Below are positions 21,585 through 28,692 of a stretch of 33,235 nt of DNA, one piece after another (the first letter of the stretch is position 1; the number at the start of each line of letters is the position of its first letter). The notes under the pieces were generated by a model. It was given only the letters and a program-made list of their open reading frames with translations, searched no databases and was not told the DNA's origin. The DNA comes from a virus, in the IMG/VR virus record IMGVR_UViG_3300012000_000077, positions 1 through 33,235 of that record; one strand, written 5' to 3'. Position numbers and translations under genes: made by a program.

Positions 21585-22277
21585 TTATCCCTCGTACATG
21601 ATATTAACTGACCCGGCGTCAAAAGTATCTGTACCGTTGGCCGCGAGAATTTGAATTCGATCCAAAACGCCACCAAGCTGTTTTGACCCTCCGGACATAA
21701 TTGTAGAATTTGTACTACCTGTCCAAGAATAGGTTCCAGACGACGTCCATAGATTGTTGCCCATATGACTAAGTGTCATTGTTCCGCTTGATGTCGATAT
21801 TGCCTCGTTGTAGTGCATTATAAATCCGGCTGTGCTATTTGCAGTTGCGCTACCCGTATTGGTAATCGCCAATTGAGACTTATAACCCGTGGCCTCATAG
21901 CCGCTAGAGGTTCCTAGCCGGACCAGTATATAGTTGTTGCCCGAGATTGAAATACCATCAAACATTACAGATACCCTTTTCACCCAGCTCGGCAACCCAG
22001 TGTAATTAATAGAGGTCCCGCTCGTGGCCGCAACAGCGGTGCCCAACGTAATCGACCCGCCATTAAGAATAGAAGAATTAATCGTAGCCCCAGAAATAGT
22101 CGCACCAGTAATAGCACCGCTTCCGTTGACGCTGAATATATCCGCAGTCGTGAATCCGCTATTGCCCCTCGCCAGCTTAATCGTGCCATCGGGCAAGGAC
22201 GGGACGGAGAGGGTGAAATTATTAGTTCCAGTCGTGGACTGGCCGATCTGGATGGAGTTAGTTTTTAGGAGGCTCAT
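21585..22277 (-). CDS. tail fibre module protein (230 aa)
   Basis: The ATG lies in an ATGA overlap with the upstream chaperone-like gene. The N-terminal segment LLKTNSIQIGQS and LPDGTIKLARGN (near residues 28-39) is a fibre-attachment pattern seen in several phage fibre proteins. A short repeated Gly-Ala-Thr-Ile stretch near 55-70 looks like a triple-helical spacer. The C-terminal 150 residues are Ser/Thr/Asn-rich beta strand ending in VNIMYEG. It is probably a receptor-binding fibre or fibre tip; one of several alternative or joined adhesins in this cassette. Confidence 0.75.
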   Translation of the reverse strand: MSLLKTNSIQIGQSTTGTNNFTLSVPSLPDGTIKLARGNSGFTTADIFSVNGSGAITGATISGATINSSILNGGSITLGTAVAATSGTSINYTGLPSWVKRVSVMFDGISISGNNYILVRLGTSSGYEATGYKSQLAITNTGSATANSTAGFIMHYNEAISTSSGTMTLSHMGNNLWTSSGTYSWTGSTNSTIMSGGSKQLGGVLDRIQILAANGTDTFDAGSVNIMYEG

Positions 22278-22597
22278 GGTTTTTGTGGCCAGACAATCGA
22301 TTCTGGGTCGCTGAACGTTTGTGGGATATTCCTAAGGGCTTGTCTGTACTCGGCCCAGACATTCTTGTCCGCCGTTGAATCCTGTAGTTGCGTCCAATCA
22401 GACTGGGTTAACAACATATCTCTTTTTAAACGTACCGGCTTCCACGCCTCTTCGGTTTTAATTTGCTCCCAGGCGGATAATACCTCTTCTTCCGTGGGCT
22501 TTGGCGTGTTGGAAAGCCATTGGATGGACTCATACGTGTCTCCACATATAAACTCTTCTCCATTTCTCAAATGCAAAAGACATGCGGTAATGTTCAT
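22274..22597 (-). CDS. tail assembly chaperone-like protein (107 aa)
   Basis: The C-terminal half has the signature of the phage tail assembly chaperone family (APC type): RLKRDMLLTQSDWTQLQD (55-72), then VWAEYRQALRNIP (79-91) and a terminal VWPQKP. The N-terminal half (NITACLLHLRNGEEFICGD) is a variable beta-rich part. Such proteins help fold or attach tail fibres and are usually encoded beside them, as here between two fibre genes. It overlaps both neighbours by four bases (tcat in plus-strand reading). Confidence 0.8.
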   Translation of the reverse strand: MNITACLLHLRNGEEFICGDTYESIQWLSNTPKPTEEEVLSAWEQIKTEEAWKPVRLKRDMLLTQSDWTQLQDSTADKNVWAEYRQALRNIPQTFSDPESIVWPQKP

Positions 22598-23169
22598 GAG
22601 GCTATCTCCATCAGAGTAATTGAGGACGGGGATCGCACTGCATAAGCGGCGTTTGCCCCGCCGTAACTCATATTAAGGTAAAGCGGATAACTTGCATTGT
22701 AGGTGGCTCCTTGTATTTTATACGTTACGGATGTTGTGGAGCCTGGACTGTCAAGGCATATGATCGTTCTTCCCGAGTTTAACGAGTTTGCCGAGTTGTA
22801 CACATCTGCTGCGGAGGCGCTGACAGTACTTAAATACGAGTCGCCAAAATGAATATTTGAAGAATTTCTTTGAAGCCGTAAAAATCCGTTTGTTTGACAC
22901 CCTGAGTTTACAACCGCAAGAACAAGAATTTTATTTGAAGAGGAAGCAGGGGTTATAGACGCGGACAACACACCTAGATCCACAAAGGACGTTGAGGCAT
23001 ACGAAGCCGCGGAAGTCACAACGGTCTGGACTACCTGGAGTACGGCGCCCGCACCAAAGTTTGTTCTGGCTGCGCCAGCAGCCAAATCCGCGGCTGTAAC
23101 ACACCCGTCAGGCAATCCCCCAGCGGATACACCCGTAATACTCCCGGTGCCGTTGATTGAGATAGGCAT
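22594..23169 (-). CDS. tail fibre module protein (191 aa)
   Basis: The N-terminus (ISINGTGSITGVSAGGLPDG, 3-22) is a standard short fibre motif, followed by CVTAADLAAGAARTNFGAG and LQVVQTVV (near 44-51), a pattern frequent in phage fibre tips. The remainder is Ser/Thr-rich beta sequence with SLNSGRTIICLDSPGS near 130. It ends one base before the chaperone-like gene overlap. Family knowledge supports a receptor-binding fibre piece. Its ligand is unknown. Confidence 0.75.
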   Translation of the reverse strand: MPISINGTGSITGVSAGGLPDGCVTAADLAAGAARTNFGAGAVLQVVQTVVTSAASYASTSFVDLGVLSASITPASSSNKILVLAVVNSGCQTNGFLRLQRNSSNIHFGDSYLSTVSASAADVYNSANSLNSGRTIICLDSPGSTTSVTYKIQGATYNASYPLYLNMSYGGANAAYAVRSPSSITLMEIAS

Positions 23170-23170
23170 G

Positions 23171-24607
23171 TTAAACCACCGTCCAAACCCCGCCTGTCGG
23201 GATTGTTACAGTGACTCCTGTGTTCACGGCGATCGGGCCGGCCGACACTGCGTTTTTATTGCTGGTCATCGTGTAGTCTGTTGTCACGGTTTGATCATTC
23301 TCCCAGAAAATTTTATCAGATCCACCCCCGACAGCCCCCGCGGCTATGGTGATCGCGTTGGATGTAACCGATGTCACCCGACCTTTTGCGTCTACTGTGA
23401 TGGTTGGAATGGATGAAGTACTTCCGTAACTGCCAGCCGTTACTCCGGTGGAAGCCAGGGTGGCTGTTCCTGTAACATTTGCTGATCCGTCAAAAACCCC
23501 GGAAGTGTAAGAAACATCGCCCGTAATGCCGATTGTCCGCCCGGTAGCCAGACTTGTAGCGGTTGCGGCGTTGCCGGTGCAAGAGCCTGCCGAACCAGAC
23601 ACGTTCCCGGTAACATTTCCCGTAACGTTTCCAGTCACATTTCCAGTTACGCCGCCTGTAGCCGTAATCGCTCCGGTGACTGCCAAGGTCCCAGATAATG
23701 TCTGAGATGCCCCTGCTATCGTGCCGGTTAAGGTCGGAGAAGCTGACATAACTACGTTGCCTGTGCCAGTAATAGCGTTGGATACCAGGGATTTGTCGGA
23801 GCCCGTAAAAACGGCTTGAAGCGCTGTAGTCGAAGAAACGATTGGAGCAGTTGTAAAAGTGCTAGCCCCCGATACCGAAAGAGTGTTTAACGCGGTATTT
23901 CCTCCAATTGTGACTGTTCCAGTAGGCCCGACACTAAGGCGGGCAACCCCGTTTGTCGTCAAAGCTGTTGTGTTGGCTGCAGGAAAATACACGCCTGTGT
24001 CTTCGTCCCCAAAAGTTGTAATGGATGGGGCAGAGGCTGTTCCTGCTGAAAACTTAAAAGCTCCTGATATACCTGACCCAGCCGCTTCCCACCCAGAAGC
24101 CGTCTTTACTTTCATTCCAGGCATTGAGGTCGAATAATATAAATCGCCGGTTTGAACTGCCGACCCATCCAGGCGGAGAGTTGGGTCAGTGGCGCTAGTT
24201 CCTATAAATGTTGTGTAGTACCGGTTCAGCTCGCCGAGCTTGTCATAAACGGTTTGAACCTTGGTCATGTTGTTCGAAACGTTTACGACCTGCGTGTTGC
24301 TTGCTGCAACGGTGTTGATTGAAGTTATGTTGTTTGCATCCGTGATAACACTGTCGATATTGCTAAATATCGTTTGGACTTTTGCCATGTTATCCGAAAC
24401 GTTTACGACCTGCGTATTGCTTCCCGCCACAGTATTGATGGAAGCTATATTGGTCGCGTTTGTTAAAACGCTACTGATACTGTTTGAGACAACATCAATC
24501 GAAGAAAGGTTTCCGGCTACTACGGCGATATCCCCGCTATCAACCGTAGCAGTACCTCCAATGGCGGAATCTCCGATGACTGTTACCGGGGTGATTACTT
24601 CGCTCAT
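23171..24607 (-). CDS. tail fibre protein with tandem repeats (478 aa)
   Basis: Residues about 30-125 hold a 40-residue repeat (INTVA-SNTQVVNV units twice, with a decayed further copy) likely to form a trimeric rod. Residues about 170-320 are beta-rich (GDEDTGVYFPAANTTALTTN resembles intermediate fibre domains). Near 320-336 there are four TGNV units encoded by 12-bp DNA repeats. The last part includes VTIPTGGVWTVV, a common fibre C-terminus, preceded by SNKNAVSAGPI. It starts in an ATGA overlap with the adaptor gene. A long thin fibre, or the anchor of the following fibre genes, is the likely role. Confidence 0.8.
   Translation of the reverse strand: MSEVITPVTVIGDSAIGGTATVDSGDIAVVAGNLSSIDVVSNSISSVLTNATNIASINTVAGSNTQVVNVSDNMAKVQTIFSNIDSVITDANNITSINTVAASNTQVVNVSNNMTKVQTVYDKLGELNRYYTTFIGTSATDPTLRLDGSAVQTGDLYYSTSMPGMKVKTASGWEAAGSGISGAFKFSAGTASAPSITTFGDEDTGVYFPAANTTALTTNGVARLSVGPTGTVTIGGNTALNTLSVSGASTFTTAPIVSSTTALQAVFTGSDKSLVSNAITGTGNVVMSASPTLTGTIAGASQTLSGTLAVTGAITATGGVTGNVTGNVTGNVTGNVSGSAGSCTGNAATATSLATGRTIGITGDVSYTSGVFDGSANVTGTATLASTGVTAGSYGSTSSIPTITVDAKGRVTSVTSNAITIAAGAVGGGSDKIFWENDQTVTTDYTMTSNKNAVSAGPIAVNTGVTVTIPTGGVWTVV
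23601..23648 (-). repeat. four tandem 12-bp units coding TGNV
   Basis: Four 12-base units of the form AC(G/A)TT(C/T)CCNGTN follow each other inside the fibre gene and encode the VTGNVTGNVTGNV stretch. Units differ only at a few third positions. Such in-frame repeats can change in number by slippage and so alter fibre length. Confidence 0.75.
24275..24415 (-). repeat. direct repeat pair, 120-bp period, in fibre gene
   Basis: A 21-base identical sequence occurs at 24275-24295 and 24395-24415, exactly 120 bases apart. It is the DNA of the 40-residue protein repeat in the fibre rod. The period is in frame, so recombination between copies would keep the fibre reading frame. Confidence 0.7.
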
Positions 24608-26328
24608 ATGATCGGCATGATTCCCCCGAGCGAGAAGTTTTGCGCCTGAACCCGAATTGAATGGTGCTCTCCGGTTTTCGATTCCCTGAGTTCATCGCGA
24701 AGAAGCATAAGTGCTTTTTGTTCGTGAATGGCGGATTGCTCGGCGTTGCTTGTGATTGTCAAAGCGGCCAGGGCCATATTAAAGATGGCGGGGTAGTTTT
24801 TAATACTCATAACGTCGCTGTCGTTGGTTTTGTAGACCGGACGTTTTTTGACTAATAGACGGACGTACGAGCTGCTGGCCCAGTTTCCGCGAACAAAATA
24901 AGCACGATACTGAACATTGTTTACCCTGGTCTCGCCCCTGGCGACCATGCAAGGCGAAGCGGTCAGGTTGGAAGGGTTGTTGGAATCAATATCCGTCTGT
25001 TGATACCCGGGACCGTTTTCCTTGAAGTCGTAAAATTCGTCGTAGACTGGGATTGGAGACCCATTGAAAGTGGCCCCAAGAATAGCCTCCACGTCGTTGG
25101 GCACGTAAACAAGCCCGTCGGCTTGATTGATTGTCAGGGTGTAGGTCTTGATTGTCCCAACAAACGTTCCCATCCGCATGCACTGTTCTTCGCTTTGATT
25201 GATGTAGCGGGTCAGCTCCGAATCGGACAAGCGCAGGCCGTTGGGGGCTTCAAGCGCAAAGCGGGCTTTCATATATCCCAGGGTCCCTGGAATAGCGGTC
25301 GACAAAGCCGTTGTGTAGGTTCCGTGCCGTTTGGACTCAAGCTCCACATTAAGTTCCTCTTCCAGCATCTTGATGGCTTCCGCCTCAAACTTAGCCGCTT
25401 GGTCCAGGTTAAGTTGCGCGTTTTTTGATGATAGTGAAAGTGCTGTCAAAGCCAGGACCGCCAACTTAACGATCTGGTAGTTCGACACGGGAAGAACAGC
25501 CGTGTCTGAAACAATGTAACTGTAGGTCGGAAGAGTCAGGCCGTCCTTAACTCCGTAGCGCAAGGAAGCCAGCAGAAGCCGTTTCTTGGTGATCAACAAG
25601 TCTTGGGCTTTATTTACCAGGTCGAATAGCTTTGCGTCCTCGAGCTTGATACCAAACTCAAGATCCAAGCCCAGTTTGGCTCGGACATAACCCATTGTGC
25701 CGACCGCATGGGTAGACAGTTTTGACTGGTAAACAAGGCGACGGGCTTCTTCCACCGACATGTCGGTCTTGTAAGCCATGTGCTCGACCGCTTTGGCCTG
25801 GAGACTGGTGGCCATGTCGACTTGGTTGTTTTCTTCCCGCCACAAGGCAAGAACCATCAGTTTAAGAGCTTCGAGATCAGAAATGATGAGCTCGTCGGAA
25901 TCATTGACCACGTCCACCATCTTCTTCTTTCCGGTGACAATGACGCTTGTCGGCATCGGACTAACTGAGGAATCAATCCTGAACTGAATGACGTTTGCGG
26001 TCGACCCGATCGGCTCAAAATTCAGGGGAACCAGGTCGCCGTCGTCGTGAATAAAAACATAGGCGTTGTCGCACAGAAGCACGTTACCCGAAGCCAGACT
26101 TGCGTTGTTGTTTTTGGCCACGCGGACAATGGACTCAAGCTGGGGCGGCAAAGTGAAAACGCCGGATGTGACGTCGACTTTGTATTTAGCCAAAGCGCCA
26201 ACCCAGGCCCGGATGGCGTGAAGCCTGCGTTGCGCCTGGTTGACGCGCTGGATTACCCGGGCATCCGTCGAAGGGACACCGTTGTCAACTACCCGCGCAA
26301 TCTCGGATTTGATTTCGCCAAATGTCAT
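24604..26328 (-). CDS. tail adaptor protein, internally triplicated (574 aa)
   Basis: The protein shows three related units. Unit 1 (about 1-205) starts MTFGEIKSEIARVV. Unit 2 (about 208-335) starts GTMGYVRAKLGLDLE. Unit 3 (about 348-560) starts GTLGYMKARFALE. Each start is followed by a helix that includes QRVNQAQ, DLVNKAQ or RYINQSE. Each ends with a second helix pair (LMVLALW, LAVLALT, NMALAAL) leading to a charged helix. Podovirus tail adaptors (T7 gp11, P22 gp4) contain such helical bundles, usually once, so this would be a stacked version. Its TGA/ATG overlaps link it to fibre genes on both sides. Confidence is high for a virion tail component and moderate for the adaptor role. Confidence 0.7.
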   Translation of the reverse strand: MTFGEIKSEIARVVDNGVPSTDARVIQRVNQAQRRLHAIRAWVGALAKYKVDVTSGVFTLPPQLESIVRVAKNNNASLASGNVLLCDNAYVFIHDDGDLVPLNFEPIGSTANVIQFRIDSSVSPMPTSVIVTGKKKMVDVVNDSDELIISDLEALKLMVLALWREENNQVDMATSLQAKAVEHMAYKTDMSVEEARRLVYQSKLSTHAVGTMGYVRAKLGLDLEFGIKLEDAKLFDLVNKAQDLLITKKRLLLASLRYGVKDGLTLPTYSYIVSDTAVLPVSNYQIVKLAVLALTALSLSSKNAQLNLDQAAKFEAEAIKMLEEELNVELESKRHGTYTTALSTAIPGTLGYMKARFALEAPNGLRLSDSELTRYINQSEEQCMRMGTFVGTIKTYTLTINQADGLVYVPNDVEAILGATFNGSPIPVYDEFYDFKENGPGYQQTDIDSNNPSNLTASPCMVARGETRVNNVQYRAYFVRGNWASSSYVRLLVKKRPVYKTNDSDVMSIKNYPAIFNMALAALTITSNAEQSAIHEQKALMLLRDELRESKTGEHHSIRVQAQNFSLGGIMPII

Positions 26329-27152
26329 TAAGCAGTCGGATAGTAAGGAATCCTTCTAACCGTCCCGTTGATTGTTACGTGTAGCCACCCAACCGCAGTG
26401 GCCGGCAATGCTGGCCCGCCACCAGCGGAAGCGGAAGTGGTTGAGGTTGTGGCTGAAGGAAGTACAACACTTCCAGCCGTAAGAACGCCGGTAGTCGTAA
26501 TATTTGCAGCCGTTAACAGCCCAGCGGAAGTGATTGAGGCTGCCGTTAAAGAAAGCGAACCTCCCGTGATTGCACCCGTTCCAACATTGATGGCCGTGGC
26601 CGAAACCGTGCCCCCGGAAGAAGTAATGTTGCCGGATGCTGTGATTGCGCCAGCCGTAATGCTAAGGCTTCCGCTGGACACGGTAATGCCGCCGGTTGTG
26701 GATACCGCTCCTGTAATTGCCAGGGTTCCGCTTGTGGGATGAATGAGCGCCGGCGTTGTCAACGATGTATCTGTTTTGATTGCCCCAACCACGTCAAGTT
26801 TTGTCGTTGGAGTCTCGGTTCCAATCCCAACACGTCCGGCATACGTGCCGGTATTGTCGATCGAAAGAGCCGGGTTGATTAACCGGACATTGCCGCCAGA
26901 AACAGTGAAACCGCTCGTAAAGGTATTCTGGGCGCTGATGGATACCCAACCACCGTTGTATATTTTGAGGGTCGGGTTAGCGGTGGATGAGTCCAGCCAG
27001 ATCTTCGACTGGTCGGTCGGAGCAGTGGTGCTCAACACAAACATGCTTGCGTCTGAGGCCGGGACAGAAAGGTTTTCGGCAAATAAAGCCAACAACTCTT
27101 GCGGGGTTGCGTACTTTGTGCCGGCCGGGAGTGTAGATGCGAGTAGAGCCAT
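26328..27152 (-). CDS. tail fibre protein with beta-repeat tip (274 aa)
   Basis: The N-terminus (ALLASTLPAGTKYATPQELL) and QSKIWLDSSTANPTLKIYNG (53-72) form a fibre module seen in phage tails. RVGIGTETPTTKLDVVGAI (107-125) is a typical shaft or chaperone-linked motif of trimeric fibres. Residues 125-240 alternate Ile/Val with Ser/Thr/Gly in a triple-beta-helix pattern. It ends WLHVTINGTVRRIPYY, a common C-terminal strand. A 1-base overlap (TAATG) links it to the adaptor. An AGGAGG lies about 13 bases before the start. Role: receptor-binding or shaft fibre. Confidence 0.78.
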   Translation of the reverse strand: MALLASTLPAGTKYATPQELLALFAENLSVPASDASMFVLSTTAPTDQSKIWLDSSTANPTLKIYNGGWVSISAQNTFTSGFTVSGGNVRLINPALSIDNTGTYAGRVGIGTETPTTKLDVVGAIKTDTSLTTPALIHPTSGTLAITGAVSTTGGITVSSGSLSITAGAITASGNITSSGGTVSATAINVGTGAITGGSLSLTAASITSAGLLTAANITTTGVLTAGSVVLPSATTSTTSASAGGGPALPATAVGWLHVTINGTVRRIPYYPTA

Positions 27153-27155
27153 AAT

Positions 27156-27851
27156 TTAACTGGTGCCTCCTAAAAGTTGACCGCTTCCTGTGATGGTTAG
27201 GGCGTTGCCCTGGGTTACAATTGCTTTAGCCGTCGCAATGCCAGTACCTATACCCAAATTTCCACCATTCACCCCGATGCTGTTTCCACCAACCAAATAA
27301 GAGGCAGGCCAGGTCCCACCTGTGTAATTGTATCGCCCTTGGAAACTATACCCAGGGTTAATGCCTGCGCCGCCACCTCCGTCGCCCAAAGCGTTATTAT
27401 CTCTGTTTTGAGTGATGGCTAGCCCGCCCGAGCCGCCCGACCCAATAACGCCGCTGTTTTCAATAGTAAGTGGGTAGCTAAGAAGAATAGCTGGTCCGCC
27501 AGGGTTATAGGAACTCGCGGCAGGGTAAGCATCGCAACACCCGGTGCTAATAGCCCCACCACCCATACCGGCGATAACCCCGTTAGCGGGGCTGTTGGTG
27601 GTCCCCCCGCTCTTGGCGGGCAGGATAAGTTTGATGTTTGAACCTTCGGGCCAGGTCCCTGTTTGCAAGGAGTACGTACTTGTCGAGGTGCTTCCAATAT
27701 TTCCGAGCACGGTAAATTCAACCTTTGCGCCGGAACCTACATAGGGGTACTGCGTCTCAAAGATGGTGCGAAGGTTAACATTGTAGGTGTTGGTATTCGC
27801 CGTCCCAATGGACAGGGTGAATGTCGCGTTATCGATGATGCTAATCATCAT
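27156..27851 (-). CDS. Gly-rich receptor-binding protein, possible polyglycine sandwich tip (231 aa)
   Basis: Residues 1-75 are a beta-rich base (YNVNLRTIFETQYPY). Residues about 90-205 carry glycine-rich runs (GVIAGMGGGA, SGVIGSGGSGG, GDGGGGAG, GVNGGNLGIGTG) alternating with aromatic or aliphatic loops. This is the layout of polyglycine-II sandwich adhesins known from phage S16 gp38 and related tips. Two adjacent Cys (105-106) are unusual. Loops between the runs are the probable host-range determinants. Two starts, 27851 and 27848, give MM or M; neither has a ribosome binding site. It is 4 bases after the previous stop. Confidence 0.7.
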   Translation of the reverse strand: MMISIIDNATFTLSIGTANTNTYNVNLRTIFETQYPYVGSGAKVEFTVLGNIGSTSTSTYSLQTGTWPEGSNIKLILPAKSGGTTNSPANGVIAGMGGGAISTGCCDAYPAASSYNPGGPAILLSYPLTIENSGVIGSGGSGGLAITQNRDNNALGDGGGGAGINPGYSFQGRYNYTGGTWPASYLVGGNSIGVNGGNLGIGTGIATAKAIVTQGNALTITGSGQLLGGTS

Positions 27852-27855
27852 AACG

Positions 27856-28458
27856 TCAGCTCACGTATCCAAATGAGATTGTCGCGTTGGCGACGGTGCC
27901 AGAAAGATTTGAGAAGGTAGCTGTGACGCTAGTACCAGCTGCAATAACAGTTCCGTTTGCAAGCGCGGGAGAAAGAGTAACGGTCGCAGATCCAGAACCA
28001 AACGTCGTTGTGACGGCCGTGTTAATGGTCATGGCATGGGTAGCTTTAAAAAGCACAACCGTTTGAGTGTTGTACGGCTGAAAGATATTTGCGCTCACCT
28101 GCTGGCGAAGACTTGTGGAGCCGGCCGAGGTAATAATCCCCTGGTCATTGACGGTAAAGGTAGGGACAGCGCTGTTTGAGCCATATGACCCGGCGGTCAG
28201 ACCTGATCGGGTTTCAAGGTTCTCTGGCAAGATAGTGCCAAGAGCAATTTTGGAACCCGTGATTGCGCGAGCGGCCAATTTGTCGGTCGTCACCGCGGAG
28301 GTCGACAGCTGTTGCGAGGAAACCGATCCGCTAGAAAGAATATTACCGCGTAGCTCGGAAAGAGCTATTTTCTTGGTGACCGAAGAACTGACGACGGGAA
28401 ATACATCCGTGCTGCTTAAAGTACCTGAAAAAGATTGTAGGTCAGTGATTTTAGGCAT
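27856..28458 (-). CDS. tail fibre module protein (200 aa)
   Basis: AGGAG lies 8 bases before the start. The N-terminal half (TDVFPVVSSSVTKKIALSEL, then STSAVTTDKLAARAITGSKI) is a fibre-attachment or shaft pattern. A GLTAGSYGSNSAVPTFTVN segment (85-103) recurs in many phage fibre proteins, and a related GVTAGSYGSTSSIPTITVD lies in the 478-aa fibre of this window. The C-terminal third is a Thr/Ala/Gly-rich beta domain ending TISFGYVS. It follows a promoter-like gap, so it may begin a new transcription unit for the fibre genes. Confidence 0.75.
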   Translation of the reverse strand: MPKITDLQSFSGTLSSTDVFPVVSSSVTKKIALSELRGNILSSGSVSSQQLSTSAVTTDKLAARAITGSKIALGTILPENLETRSGLTAGSYGSNSAVPTFTVNDQGIITSAGSTSLRQQVSANIFQPYNTQTVVLFKATHAMTINTAVTTTFGSGSATVTLSPALANGTVIAAGTSVTATFSNLSGTVANATISFGYVS

Positions 28459-28471
28459 AGCGGAATCTCCT

Positions 28472-28500
28472 ATTCTGGGCTACTGGCTGTATTATGTCAA
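28472..28500 (-). promoter_or_regulatory. possible sigma70-like promoter C
   Basis: On the minus strand TTGACA (28495-28500) and CAGAAT (28472-28477) are 17 bases apart, in the gap before the 200-aa fibre gene. The -35 is a consensus match and overlaps the end of the preceding small gene. The spacer contains CAGTAG at the same offset as element A. The -10 has two mismatches to TATAAT. Confidence 0.5.
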
Positions 28501-28692
28501 TAATGAAGTATCGCTTTGATCAGTAAGAGGTTCCCCGAAAAGGGTTGATCCGCCTGACAAAGTCAAAGTGCCCGGCTCTGTTAAGAGTTCTTCCGAAATA
28601 ACGGAGCCGCACACCTCCGAATAGTGCAGAAACAAAGACGGTTCAATGGCGTCCAGCTGAACCCATTGCGGCTTATTAAGTTCATTGCTCAT
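28492..28692 (-). CDS. small protein between nozzle and fibres, unknown (66 aa)
   Basis: The start is the ATG at 28692, which forms a TAATG overlap with the nozzle stop and has GGAGGGAA about 7 bases upstream. A longer reading from 28770 would lie inside the nozzle gene and is rejected. The product begins MSNELNKPQWVQLDAIEPSL and has an acidic, Gly/Ser-Leu-rich second half with FLHYSEVCGS near residue 21. No family is recognised. By position it may be a tail component or a fibre anchor. Confidence 0.6.
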   Translation of the reverse strand: MSNELNKPQWVQLDAIEPSLFLHYSEVCGSVISEELLTEPGTLTLSGGSTLFGEPLTDQSDTSLLT

